Shown piece by piece: positions 49,601 to 58,526 of a stretch of DNA of 64,000 nt. The DNA comes from JAENVT01 sp963805445. Its GTDB lineage: Bacteria > Actinomycetota > Acidimicrobiia > Acidimicrobiales > Ilumatobacteraceae. Location of the stretch: NCBI GenBank assembly GCA_963805445.1, contig CAWDUI010000011.1:186001-250000 (forward strand), in the 5' to 3' direction. Positions within the stretch are counted from its first letter, which is position 1. Each line of letters starts with the position of its first letter. The translations under genes and the position numbers were made by a program. The notes beneath the pieces are model-generated. The model did no database searches. It saw only the letters and a list, made by a program, of their open reading frames with translations, and had not been told where the DNA came from.

Positions 49601-50027
49601 CGCACTTGACGCGGATCAGCTGGTACTCACTCCCGACGAGCACCACTCGGTAGGACACCTTGGTGGTCGTGGTCACCGGGTTGCCGGCGACGATGACCGA
49701 ACTGGTCCACGTCAGCAGCAGGGCGTTGGAACCATCGACCAGCGCGCCGGCCGGGCACGCAGGAGTCGGGCCACAGGGGACGGCCGCGGGATCGGTGTCC
49801 TCGGACTCGGACGAAGCCAGATCGGTCGGCATGAACAGGCCGACGTTCTGTTCAGACCGTGAGTTGTTGGCGCGACCCATCGTGTTGTCCCGGTTGGAGA
49901 GCATCACGTTCGTCGCCACGGCAAGTGTTGTCGCCAGGATCGCGGTCAGCGTGACGCTGACGAGCAGTTCGGGCAGGGTCATGCCCGAGTCCCGATGTTG
50001 TCGCGCCCACTTCGTCTGGAATTGCAT
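46657..50027 (-). CDS. Giant prepilin-like VWA adhesin with two repeat families, multiply frameshifted
   Basis: Repaired length about 1,121 residues. A class III signal ends in G-MTLPELLVSVTLTAILATTL, the type IV pilin methylation motif with glutamate at +5. Around residues 245-425 lies a VWA domain: MIVDTSNSITN (MIDAS DxSxS), VTFATTG and VIFFTDGVPTY complete the metal site. Then come 16-residue repeats such as YQRGNNVVYERG, followed by about four 58-residue repeats (STSWTxVTxxQYNASNTTxDATDGWQ / SSPYDTWESTTQATYDTAGN) and a C-terminal globular domain with GGTVTLQTKN. Extra bases lie near 48048, 47931, 47653 (two) and 47336. It resembles modular pilin adhesins in plan. Confidence 0.85.
47235..48170 (-). 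repeat. Long coding repeats, about 58 residues per unit
   Basis: Roughly four to five in-gene copies of a unit of about 174 bp encode alternating DGW segments: SWTxVTxxQYNASNTT, DATDGWQ, YSSPYDTWESTTQATYD, GNNS and ETDGWRTRQTAT. Each unit itself looks like two related half-units of about 29 residues with W, Y and DGW at matching positions. The regular spacing allowed the frame corrections to be placed. Confidence 0.8.
48391..48590 (-). repeat. 48-bp (16-residue) tandem repeat in the VWA pilin
   Basis: The element ACGTTGTTGC recurs at 48391, 48439, 48487 and 48535, an exact 48-bp period. On the minus strand it encodes VVYERG(Y/S)HxxYQRGNN, about four copies plus diverged ends. The copies lie just after the VWA domain. 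Confidence 0.88.
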
Positions 50028-50052
50028 GAGTCGTAACCGTCCCTTTCGTGGC

Positions 50053-50542
50053 TTATACATCGTTCTTGATCACCCGAATCGTCTGCTTGACCAGGTGCGT
50101 TGGGCTCTGCACCGTGATCGTCACCCGCTGAATCATCAACGGCGTGCGCCCGTTCGACGGGCAGGCTCCCACTGTCCACGATCCCGGCGTTGCCGCCAAG
50201 ACCGTCGAGCCGGGCTGGTAGTACTCGTACGTCGCGGTCGCCAGCGAGGGATCCCAGCCCTTCGCTTTGACGGCCGCCTCGATGTACGGCTGGTAGTCGC
50301 ATTGGACCGGGAGCCCGGTTCAGGCGGTCCGCGGCGTTCTGAAGGACGGTTTCTGTTTCAGACGCTTCGCGGGTCCTGCTCGAGGCCGTGATCGACGAGG
50401 CGGACGCAATGAGCAGCGGGATCACCACGATGCCGATCAGCACGATGGTGATCACCACCTCGACGAGCGAGAACCCATCGTCGGACGCGCCTGGGTCGAC
50501 GTTCTTGTCGTCTCCTCTTCGCTTGACCATTCGAAGGTTCAT
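50053..50542 (-). CDS. Type IV prepilin-like protein, frameshifted
   Basis: 162 residues when an extra base near 50330 is removed. A leader of about 23 residues ends in the cleavage motif DDG-FSLVEVVITIVLIGIVVIPLL, with the glutamate at +5 and a long hydrophobic helix. The globular part in the corrected frame reads LPVQCDYQPYIEAAVKAKGW and TPGSWTVGACPSNGRTP, ending QRVTITVQSPTHLVKQTIRVIKN. It is the first gene of the pilin operon, 25 bp upstream of the VWA pilin. The ATG at 50542 is preferred; MVKRR at 50530 is possible. Confidence 0.84.
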
Positions 50543-50677
50543 TGCCGCCGCCCGGGATGCGTCACGTGGGCATGACCAGTCCATGCCTCATTGAGCTATC
50601 GGAGCAGTGTGCGGAATAGTTGAGCGAAAAACCGTCAAGGTTCTCTCAGATGATTCGCAAGAGTTCTTGCGGACCTC

Positions 50678-50899
50678 TCAGTCGATCGATGCGGGAGGTT
50701 CGCCGTCGACCGGCGAACTCTCTGTCGCCGTGGAGGCGTTCTCGCCCTTGCCGGGTTCGCCACGCGCCTCTTCCATCGCGTTCTTGAACTCGTGCTGGGC
50801 CTTGCCGAGGTTCTTGGCGAGCTTGGGCAGCTGCGCGCCACCGAACAACACCAGCACCACCACAAGGATGAGGATCAGTTCGGGAGGCCCGATATCCAT
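50678..50899 (-). CDS. tatA: Twin-arginine translocase TatA (second Tat-type gene)
   Basis: 73 residues: the short membrane helix PPELILILVVVLVLFGGAQL, then PKLAKNLGKAQHEFKNAMEEARGE, the hinge and amphipathic helix, and an acidic, serine-rich tail. The FGG hinge and short tail point to TatA and not TatB. It lies more than 40 kb from tatB-tatC and 136 bp upstream of the pilin operon on the same strand. Functionally it probably joins the same translocon. Confidence 0.92.
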   Translation of the reverse strand: MDIGPPELILILVVVLVLFGGAQLPKLAKNLGKAQHEFKNAMEEARGEPGKGENASTATESSPVDGEPPASID

Positions 50900-50978
50900 G
50901 TCGCCAGATTACCGTGTCGCCGACGTCTCCGCGCGTCGCCTCCGCTTTCGCATCGAACAACATGTGGCCCCGGCCGAG

Positions 50979-52376
50979 TCACTGCACCGATCGGGCCGAG
51001 AACGTGAAGCGGTGTTCGCGGAAGAGGCGCAGACATGCGTCGACGATCTTTGCGTCGAACAGCGTGCCGCGACGCTGCTCGATCTCGCTCAGCGCCGCCT
51101 CGAGCCCCTTGCTCGCCCGGTACGGGCGATCTGACGACATCGCCTCGACGACATCGGCGACAGCGATGATCTGCGCCTGAAGAAGGATCTCGCTTCCGAC
51201 CAAGCCCTGCGGGTACCCGGAGCCGTCGATGCGCTCGTGATGCTGCAGGATCATGTCCGCGATCGGCCAAGGGAAGTCGATGCCCTGCACGATCTCGGAT
51301 CCTGCTCGAGCGTGCTCTTCGAGCAGCGCGAGTTCGGTGGGCTTGAGCCGGCCAGGCTTGCTCAGGATCTCCGACGGCATCGAGAGCTTTCCGATGTCAT
51401 GGATCTTGGCGGCGATTCGAATGCCGGCGATTTCATCCGGCTCCAACCCGATCTCGACGGCGATCGCCACGGAGAGCTCGGCAACCCGTCGCTGGTGGCC
51501 GGCGGTGTAGGGGTCGCGCGACTCGGCGGCGCTGGCGATGGCGTTGACCGCGGCCTCGGTGAGTGCGACGAGCGCTGTCTCGTCGTCCTTGCGGTCGGTG
51601 ACGTCGATGAAGATGATGCCGAGACCGACGATCTCGCCATCGACCAGGACCGGGTAGATGCTGTCCAGCCAGTAGTGAACCTTGCCCGGGTCGATCAGGC
51701 TGTAGCCGCTGAGCTCCACGTTGAGCACCGGTTGACCCGACTCGAGGACCTTCCGACAGTACGGCTCGAGCTGCGGCCACAGCGCGGGGGCCACCTCGGC
51801 GAGGGTGTGGCCGAGATGCTCGTCGACCGTGGCGGCACCATCGAGGGCGGCAACGATCTCGTTGACCCTGACGTACCGGAACTCTCGATCGAGGAAGAGC
51901 AGCCCGACGGGCGCGGTCGACAAGAGCGTGTCGAGAAGCGCATGCGTCTCCTGTGCTTCGTCGTCGAGCTGGCGGCGCTGCTCGTGGATCTGTCGCTCGT
52001 GCTCGATGTCGGTGAGAGTGCTCAGCCACCTGTCGATCGTGCCGTCGGATGCCAGCACCGGTGAAGCATGCTCGGACATCAAGCGGTACTCGCCGGAACT
52101 GTCGCGGATTCGCACCACGCTGTCGTACGACGATTGCCGGTCGCGGGCCCGCTTTCGGGCGGCGCACACCGCCTCTATATCGGCCGGATGCACCAGGTGG
52201 AACCAAGAGTGCCCGCAGATGTCGGCCGCAGCAAGACCGATGAATGCGGCGCCCTGGGCGTCGATGTACTCCATCGTGCCCTTCGCTCCCGTGATGAAGA
52301 CGATGGGCGCGTGCGACTCGGCATCCGAGGGAGAAATGGCGTCGATTGCGGCGCCTGCTTTCAGTTCATTGCTCAT
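50979..52376 (-). CDS. PAS-PAS-HD-GYP signalling protein
   Basis: Intact 465-residue cytoplasmic protein without membrane segments. Two PAS domains (GTMEYIDAQGAAFIGLAAADICG; LLFLDREFRYVRVNEIVAALDG) are joined by a helix (HERQIHEQRRQLDDEAQE). The C-terminal HD-GYP domain shows SRDPYTAGHQRRVAELS, AKIHDIGKLSMPSEILSKPG, LLEEHARAGSEIV and HHERIDGSGYPQGL. All signature residues are kept, so it is probably an active cyclic-di-GMP phosphodiesterase. Sited near the pilin operon, it could link c-di-GMP to pili, but it is a separate gene. Confidence 0.9.
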   Translation of the reverse strand: MSNELKAGAAIDAISPSDAESHAPIVFITGAKGTMEYIDAQGAAFIGLAAADICGHSWFHLVHPADIEAVCAARKRARDRQSSYDSVVRIRDSSGEYRLMSEHASPVLASDGTIDRWLSTLTDIEHERQIHEQRRQLDDEAQETHALLDTLLSTAPVGLLFLDREFRYVRVNEIVAALDGAATVDEHLGHTLAEVAPALWPQLEPYCRKVLESGQPVLNVELSGYSLIDPGKVHYWLDSIYPVLVDGEIVGLGIIFIDVTDRKDDETALVALTEAAVNAIASAAESRDPYTAGHQRRVAELSVAIAVEIGLEPDEIAGIRIAAKIHDIGKLSMPSEILSKPGRLKPTELALLEEHARAGSEIVQGIDFPWPIADMILQHHERIDGSGYPQGLVGSEILLQAQIIAVADVVEAMSSDRPYRASKGLEAALSEIEQRRGTLFDAKIVDACLRLFREHRFTFSARSVQ

Positions 52377-52581
52377 GCTGTGGCGACCTTTCGTCACCGC
52401 GGCAGCCCACGAGGTATTCCAACACCTACCACTCTGGGTCGACGAATGCCGTGAACACAGTGCCGAACGTCCCGACGGCGCCGTCACCAGCCGCGAATGT
52501 GTGCCAAGTGTTCGACGCGTCGCGGCAAGGCGTGCGCATGCCCAGCCGTCGGTCGGACCATCTACGGCGATCAGGGCTGGG

Positions 52582-52671
52582 ATGAGCGTCGCCGAGACCG
52601 CCATCGAACTCAGGACCGCACAGAGCACAGTCCGCAGGTGGGTCCGCGAGGGCAGGGACCTGTCGAGATAG
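52582..52671 (+). pseudogene. Excisionase/HTH-like 29-residue fragment
   Basis: From the ATG at 52582 the frame reads MSVAETAIELRTAQSTVRRW followed by VREGRDLSR and TAG. This has the shape of the helix-turn-helix of excisionase/MerR-like proteins (VAETARxLxVSxSTVRRWVREG). It is half the usual length and has no partner. It may be a remnant of a mobile element or a very small regulator. It lies within a 470-bp gap with no other convincing gene. Confidence 0.33.
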
Positions 52672-52848
52672 ATCCGGGCGACTACCCGAGCCCGGCCGGC
52701 TAGTCCTCTCGGGTGCGCTGCGTCTGCATGTTTGACGTCTGCTAGCGCCAGGCGTACTCTTCGCCGAGCGTTGGTGGCCGCACGTGCGGGCGAACGCATG
52801 GAGCGTGCTCTGGGGAGCTCGCCTCAACAGTCACGGAAGGAGCAGTCG

Positions 52849-53637
52849 GTGATCGGAACCGCTCATGTGAGGATGGCCTGTGTCGGAGTCCTCGTCGCCG
52901 CAAGTGCACTGGCGTTCGCCGGTGGCACAGCGTCCGCCGGGGGGTCCGGTGGGCACACGGCGTACAAGTGCGCTGGTGGGACCATCCCCTCGGGAACCTA
53001 TGCCAGCATCACCGTGACCGGCCCGTGCACTGTTGCGGCTGATGCTGTGATCGATGTCACCGGTAGCATCTGGGTGCTCGGCGGAGCGGTCCTCGACGCG
53101 CAGAGCGCTCCGGCAACGATCACCGTCCGCCACAACGTCACGGGCGCGCCGGGGTCGATAGTGGGGCTGGGTTGCCAACCACCCGAATACACGAACAACT
53201 CCGGACATCTCTGCGAGACGGAGCCCGAGGGACACTCCACTATCGTCGTGAACGGCAACGTCACGCTCGTGGGAGCGGTTGGCGTGTTCCTCAACGGGAT
53301 CGAGGTCGCGGGCAACGTGACCATCCTGGGCGGCGGCTCCGACATTCCGTGGTCGATCAAGAACGACACGATCCGCGGCAATCTCACAGTCGCCGGGCAG
53401 ACCGAGGAGTGGATCGGCATCCTGTTCAACACGATCGAAAAGAACGTGACCCTCGCGGCCATCACGTTGACCGGCGCCGACGACGCCAGCGGCTCGGGCA
53501 CCAACTCTCTGTTCATGGTGCGCAACTCGATCGGGCGCAACCTCACCTGCTTCGGGCTGACGCCTGGTGTGTTCGGCTACGGAAACACCATCAGCCGCCA
53601 CGCTCTCGGTCAGTGCGCATCGTTGGCTTACAGCTAA
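52849..53637 (+). CDS. Secreted protein with GNVT-type beta-helix repeats
   Basis: 262 residues. Signal peptide MACVGVLVAASALAFAGGTASA, then a small domain with a cysteine (HTAYKCAGGTIPSGTYASI). A set of strands recurs about every 20-25 residues: TVRHNVTG, VNGNVTLVG, VAGNVTILG, IRGNLTVAG, IEKNVTLAA, IGRNLTCFG. This regularity suggests a right-handed parallel beta-helix exposed outside the cell. A Shine-Dalgarno GGAAGGAG is well placed before the GTG at 52849. The function is not recognised; it may bind or act on polysaccharide. Confidence 0.7.
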   Translation: MIGTAHVRMACVGVLVAASALAFAGGTASAGGSGGHTAYKCAGGTIPSGTYASITVTGPCTVAADAVIDVTGSIWVLGGAVLDAQSAPATITVRHNVTGAPGSIVGLGCQPPEYTNNSGHLCETEPEGHSTIVVNGNVTLVGAVGVFLNGIEVAGNVTILGGGSDIPWSIKNDTIRGNLTVAGQTEEWIGILFNTIEKNVTLAAITLTGADDASGSGTNSLFMVRNSIGRNLTCFGLTPGVFGYGNTISRHALGQCASLAYS

Positions 53638-54294
53638 CGGTCGAGGCAAGACCCGCACTGCGAGTTTACGGAAGCGAGCAGAGCCGCGAAGCGTTTGTGC
53701 GCTACCCGCTCATCACGAGGACGGGGCGTTCCGTCAGGTCTAGGTCAACGGCAGGCGCCAGTCGATCGGCGACACGCGGGGAGCGCTTGCAGAGGAAGAG
53801 TTCGTGGCGAAGAAGACGGAACTGCTCGGACGCCTCTGAAGCCAAAGGCGGTTCGGGACGGTAGATGACGCAGCGGCCAGTTTGGAATCGGCATCGCGTC
53901 GCAGAGATTCCAAACGGGCCGCCCCTGCCGGACTTTCCACGCCAGATAGCGGACACACCAGATGCGCCGATCTGCGTCCAATCGATTCGCCAGATGGCGA
54001 CAGCGACCTCTGTGTAAGCCCACTCAGCGACTGTCGTTCAAGGAGCTGACGCTGAGCGTTGTGGCTCGGAGAAGCGCACGCTTATCCGGCGATCTGCGCC
54101 CTCCAGTACACCGATTCGCGTCGATGACGACCCTCGAGGTCGCCCGCCTGAGAAGGCTAGGCGGTGGTCAACTTCCGCACCCGGCGGTGGGTTCACTCTG
54201 GTGCCCCATACTGCGCGATGGCCTTCGGCTACCGACGTGTCCCAGATCGCTATCTGGCGTAGCACACGGGTAGCACATGGACTTCGAAACAGAA
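53638..54294. other. Gene-poor interval before tRNA-Pro
   Basis: About 650 bp in which every open frame is short or has poor codon use. Nothing matches a known family. The region borders the 3' side of a tRNA gene, a usual integration site, and contains the near-duplicate GTAGCACACGG / GTAGCACATGG at about 54260-54280. No integrase, clear att repeat or insertion sequence is visible. Confidence 0.4.
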
Positions 54295-54320
54295 AGAGCC
54301 GGCCCTCACGGACCGGCTCT
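54295..54320 (-). terminator. Intrinsic terminator after tRNA-Pro
   Basis: On the minus strand AGAGCCGG-10 nt-CCGGCTCT forms an 8-bp stem and is followed by TTCTGTTT. It lies 16 bp past the tRNA 3' end and is a classical rho-independent terminator, one of the clearest in the window. Confidence 0.85.
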
Positions 54321-54336
54321 GATTTGGACTCTCTCG

Positions 54337-54411
54337 TCGGGCTGACAGGATTTGAACCTGCGACCCCTTGTCCCCCAGACAAGTGCGCTAACCAAGCTGC
54401 GCTACAGCCCG
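54337..54411 (-). tRNA. tRNA-Pro (anticodon GGG)
   Basis: 75-nt cloverleaf on the minus strand. The acceptor stem CGGGCTG pairs with CAGCCCG, followed by discriminator A. The D arm contains AGCTTGGTTAGCGC, the anticodon stem CTTGT/ACAAG encloses the loop CTGGGGG (anticodon GGG), and the T arm carries GGTTCAAATCC. CCA is not encoded. It is followed by a good terminator at 54295-54320. Confidence 0.95.
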
Positions 54412-54445
54412 TACTGGTTGTACGACGAGCGAGCCTATCTCCCAG

Positions 54446-54697
54446 TCAGGTGAACAGTTGGACGATTCTCCAACCGAGGTACAAGGCCAAGAGCACCATC
54501 AGCAGCTTGAAGTGCCACGGAGCCTTGACGACCTCCTCGTCCTCGTCCCCCGCTGCCAACTTGCGAATGTCGAGGTTCTTGGCTGTGATCGGCTGTCTCA
54601 CGGGGGCCTCGACGAGGCGTCCACACGTCGGGCATGTGCCGTCTTCGTTCATCGCCGCCGGCGCCCAATACTTGGCGCAGTCCTCGCACCAGGGCAC
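54446..54697 (-). CDS. Small zinc-ribbon membrane protein
   Basis: 83 residues. CEDCAKYWAPAAMNEDGTCPTCG forms a CxxC...CxxC zinc ribbon, then a charged linker and a C-terminal membrane helix (FKLLMVLLALYLGWRIVQLF). The ATG overlaps the der stop codon. Similar small tail-anchored zinc-ribbon proteins are common in actinobacteria; the role is unknown. Confidence 0.7.
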   Translation of the reverse strand: MPWCEDCAKYWAPAAMNEDGTCPTCGRLVEAPVRQPITAKNLDIRKLAAGDEDEEVVKAPWHFKLLMVLLALYLGWRIVQLFT

Positions 54698-56040
54698 TAG
54701 TCGGTCCGTTTCCTGACTCGAAGCTTCAACGGGGTGCTGCCGAACTCGAACGCCTCACGGATGCTCCGCTCGAGGTAGCGCATGTAGGTGTGCGGCAATT
54801 CGCGGTTGACGAACAGCGTGAACGTCGGCGGATCGGTGGCGCCCTGCAGCGCGTACAGCACACGCACTCCGTGACCCGCGGGCTGGCGTTGCTGTGCGTC
54901 GGAGATCACCCGGTTCACGTCGCGGGTCGGAACCCGGCGGTGGTACTGGGTGATGGCCTCCTGCAGCACGGGCTGCAGCTTGTGGACGCCCTTGCCGGTG
55001 AGCGCCGAGATCTTCAGGATCGGCGCGTCGCCGACGAAGTACAGCTTGCGTTTGAGCTCCGCCTGGACCTGCAGCCGTTGTTCGGGATCGTCGATCAGTT
55101 CCCACTTGTTGAGCATCATCACGATCGGACAACCCGCCGCATCCACGCGCTCGGCCAGGCGCTGGTCCTGGCTGGTGATCCCGTCGGTTGCGTCGATCAC
55201 CAGGAGAGCGATGTCGCTGGCGTCGATGGCACGCAGGGCACGGACGACCGAGTAGTACTCGGCGGAATCGTCGATCCTGCTGCGACGGCGCATTCCCGCG
55301 GTGTCGACGAACACGATGGGGCCGTCAGGTGTCTCGACCAGCGTGTCGATGGAGTCGCGCGTGGTGCCGGCCATGTCGTGCACGACCGAGCGGTCCTCAC
55401 CGACCAGGCGGTTGAACAACGTGCTCTTGCCGACGTTGGGTCGCCCGACGATCGCGACCCGCGGCGGCGGCGTGTCGCCGGCCTTCCACAGTTCGGTCGC
55501 ATCCTCGAGGTCGACGCCGATCGCGGACTCGTCGTCGTCGGGCACGGGAAGCAACGAGATCGACCTCGTCGAGCAGGTCGCCGGCGCGGCGGCCGTGCAG
55601 GGCGCTGACCGGATACGGGTCGCCAGCGCCGAGGGCCAGGAACTCCCACCGGTCGTTCTCGCGGCGTTCGTTGTCGGCCTTGTTCGTCACCAGCAACACG
55701 CGGCGCCTTGATCCGTCGCAGCCAGTTGGCCAAGGCCTCGTCGTCCTCGGTGACCCCGGTGCGTCGCGTCGACGAGGAACAGCACGACGTCGGCCGTCTT
55801 CACGGCAGCCTCGACCTGGCGGCTGACCTTGGCATCGAGATCGTTCCCGCCGGGCAGCCAACCGCCGGTGTCGACCAGCAGGAAGTGCACACCGAGCCAG
55901 TCGGCTTCGGTCTCGTTGCGATCGCGGGTCACGCCCGGCCGATCCTCCACGATGGCGACCTGCTCGCCGATGATGCGGTTGAAGAGGGTGCTCTTGCCGA
56001 CGTTGGGCCGTCCGACGATGACAACAGTGGGCAACGTCAT
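54697..56040 (-). CDS. der: Ribosome-assembly GTPase Der (EngA), frameshifted three times
   Basis: Essential double GTPase acting in 50S ribosome maturation, 446 residues when repaired. The first G domain has VGRPNVGKSTLFNRIIGEQVAI, GVTRDR and VDTGG, then NKAD in another frame. The second has VGRPNVGKSTLFNRLVGEDR, GTTRDSID, VDTAGMRR and NKWE, followed by the KH-like C-terminal domain (PPTFTLFVNRELPHTYMRYLER). Extra bases lie near 55763, 55704 and 55555, giving three clean frame steps. Three breaks in one essential gene strongly suggest sequence error. It overlaps the DUF512 gene by 4 bp. Confidence 0.94.
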
Positions 56041-57434
56041 GATGAGGGCTCCAGCGCTTTGCGTAGTGCGATGCCGTCGGTGGCGATGACCTCGACGGGT
56101 CGCGGCAGTTCGTCGATCGTGGTGCCGTCGAGGAACCGGCCTTCCGAGAGGCACACGTCGGGCAGCAGGTAGCGATGCCCTGCCGGCTCGGCGGCCAACA
56201 CGCGTTGCAGATCGTGGCCGACCATCAGGCCGGTGACCGCGGTGTTGCCGCCGAAGAACTCGTTCGCCACAGGGATGACCCGGATGTCGGGGCGCTTCAA
56301 GGTCGACACGAGCGGCGAGATCACCCTCGACCCGAACTCGCTCGTGAGTATCCCGATTGGCGCACCGCGCCGGGCGCTGAGCCGCAACGTGGTGCCGTCG
56401 GCGGTGTCCGTGCCGCAGGCCCGCGCTCGCAGACCGGTGTACGCAGCGGGGTTCGGCGGTGCGGGCGAGTCGACGGCGGCGAAGAAGCCGGCCTGTGGGC
56501 CAGTGGGCTCGGGCACGCGTCCGTTGAACTCCATCTCGAACGTGCGGGCCATGCCGATGCCGTCCTCGTGCATCGAGAAGCCCTCGTACGTGTCCTCGGC
56601 CGGGAACGGTCGATCGGCCATCAGGTAGTACTCGTCGGCGGCGAACACCATCCGATGGCCCAGCGTGTGCAAGAAGACGCCCTGCCAGTCTTCGATGGCA
56701 TCGATCATGGCTGCGGCCTCGTCGGCGGTGTGCAACCGCATGGCCGACTCGGTGTTGAACTTGCTGAGACCGAGTGGTACGACCGCGACCGACTCGAGTT
56801 CGGAGTACTCATCGAGCACGCCGGCCATGGTGCGGTCGAAGATCTCGCCGTCGTTCACGCCGGGGCAGAGCACGACCTGGCCGCGTACGACGATGCCGTG
56901 GTCGAGCAAAGCGCGCAACCAGCGCAAGCTCATCCCGCCGCGCGGGTTCTTCAGCATGCGCGACCGCACCTCGGGATCGGTGGCGTGGATGCTGACGTTC
57001 AAGGGCGAGAGCCGCTCGGTGATCACTCGTTCGAGATCGGCCTCGGTGAAGCGGGTCAGCGTGGTGAAGTTGCCGTACAGGAAGCTGAGCCGATAGTCGT
57101 CGTCTTTGAGATACAGGCTGCGACGCATGCCCGACGGCAGTTGGTAGATGAAGCAGAACTCACAGTGGTTGTCGCAGGTGCGCACGCGGTCGAACACTGC
57201 GCTCGACACCTCCGCGCCCAACGGTTCTCCGGCCCGCTTGGTGATCTCCAGCGACGATTGCAGCCCTCCGCGCACCAGCTCGATCTCGACCTCGGGCTCG
57301 TCGGCCGCAAAGCGCCATTCGATGATGTCGCGGGGCACGATCCCATTGATCGTGACCACCTCGTCGCCCGCGCACAACCCGGCCCGCTCAGCGGCGGACC
57401 CAGGCGCGACGCTGACAACCACCGGTGCGGACAT
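56037..57434 (-). CDS. DUF512 protein: PDZ plus radical-SAM-like domain
   Basis: 465 residues, intact. The N-terminal PDZ-like part reads APGSAAERAGLCAGDEVVTINGIVP. The catalytic part has the cysteine set in RTCDNHCEFCFIYQLPSGMR (CxxxCxxC), LSFLYGNFTTLTRFTEADLER, LSPLNVSIHATDPEVR and RGQVVLCPGVNDG, and the DUF512 C-terminal part follows (NEFFGGNTAVTGLMVGHDL). It probably binds a [4Fe-4S] cluster and SAM; its substrate is unknown. Members often lie beside der, as here. Confidence 0.87.
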   Translation of the reverse strand: MSAPVVVSVAPGSAAERAGLCAGDEVVTINGIVPRDIIEWRFAADEPEVEIELVRGGLQSSLEITKRAGEPLGAEVSSAVFDRVRTCDNHCEFCFIYQLPSGMRRSLYLKDDDYRLSFLYGNFTTLTRFTEADLERVITERLSPLNVSIHATDPEVRSRMLKNPRGGMSLRWLRALLDHGIVVRGQVVLCPGVNDGEIFDRTMAGVLDEYSELESVAVVPLGLSKFNTESAMRLHTADEAAAMIDAIEDWQGVFLHTLGHRMVFAADEYYLMADRPFPAEDTYEGFSMHEDGIGMARTFEMEFNGRVPEPTGPQAGFFAAVDSPAPPNPAAYTGLRARACGTDTADGTTLRLSARRGAPIGILTSEFGSRVISPLVSTLKRPDIRVIPVANEFFGGNTAVTGLMVGHDLQRVLAAEPAGHRYLLPDVCLSEGRFLDGTTIDELPRPVEVIATDGIALRKALEPSS

Positions 57435-57478
57435 GGCCACCCAGGCTATCGGCGGCATGCCCCGGGTAGCCTGCGAAC

Positions 57479-58517
57479 GTGGACGTCGAGCGGGTTCTCC
57501 TGGCTGAACCTCGGGGGTTCTGCGCCGGTGTGGAGATGGCGATCAAGGCCCTGGCGTGGATGGTCCGCACGTTCGAGCCACCCGTCTACTGCTACCACGA
57601 GATCGTGCACAACAAGATCGTGGTCGACCGTTTCGTCGAGCAGGGGGTCGTCTTCGTCGACGACATCGCGGACGTGCCCGCCGGCTCGCCGATCATGCTC
57701 TCCGCTCACGGCTCGGCACCCGAGGTCGTCGCTGCGGCGCGGGCCCGCGGCAGCTACGTGGTCGACTCGGTGTGCCCCCTCGTGACCAAGGTGCACCACG
57801 AGGTCAAGGTCCGCGCCAAGAAAGGGTTCCGCATCGTCTACGTCGGTCACGAGGGGCACGAGGAAGCGGTCGGCACGATGGCGGTCGCGCCAACGTCGAT
57901 CAGCCGCGTCGAGAGCGTGGCCGAGGTCGACGCGCTGCCCCAGTTCGACCAGCCGGTCGCCTTGCTCGCCCAGACCACGCTTGTCGCATCGCGACTGGTC
58001 GGGTGTCGCCGATGCGGTCAAGGCAAAGTACCCCGACGCGTGGACGCCGGGTCGCAGCGACCTGTGCTTCGCCACGACGAATCGCCAGTCGGCCCTGATG
58101 GCGATGGCCTCGAAATGCGACGCGATCGTCGTGATCGGCTCCTCGAACTCATCCAACACGCGTGCGCTCGAGAAGCTGGCGATCGAGGCCGGCTGCCAGC
58201 AGGTCTTCCGCGTCAACCGCGCCGACGAGCTTCCCGACACGTTGAGCGGCACCGTAGGCGTCACCGCCGGCGCCTCTGCGCCCGAAGAACTGGTCGACGA
58301 GATCCTCCGAGTTCTCAACCCTCGCCACGGCGTCGAACCCGTCAAGGTCACCGACGAGGACGAATACTTCCCTCCGCCGCGCAACATCAGGGAACTGCAG
58401 GCAGCAATCGGCACCGCTGCCGCAGCACTGCTCGGTGGGTCGGTCATCCAGTCGGCGACGATGAACGACCACCAGTTCGCTGCCAGCGATGTGCTGGCCG
58501 CGTTGCGCATTCCGTAG
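57479..58517 (+). CDS. ispH: 4-hydroxy-3-methylbut-2-enyl diphosphate reductase IspH, frameshifted
   Basis: Last step of the MEP isoprenoid pathway, an iron-sulfur enzyme making IPP and DMAPP. 345 residues after removing an extra base near 57988. Cluster-ligand cysteines lie in AEPRGFCAGVEMAI, DSVCPLVTKVHHEV and DLCFATTNRQSA; the substrate histidines are in CYHEIVHNKIV, SAHGSAPEV and YVGHEGHEEAVG. The C-terminal TAGASAPEELVDEIL and NIRELQ are also characteristic. The GTG start is divergent from the DUF512 gene. It is the only isoprenoid gene in the window. Confidence 0.95.
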
Positions 58518-58526
58518 CCTCCGGTC

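Noticed and set aside
53962..54273. Plus-strand ORF of 103 codons and the opposite 84-codon ORF (53702-53956)
   Set aside because: Poor codon use, no ribosome-binding site and no recognisable motif. Left as a gene-poor interval.
54038..54382. Minus-strand ORF beginning inside tRNA-Pro
   Set aside because: Its start reads the tRNA itself, a well-known artefact, and the rest has no family similarity.
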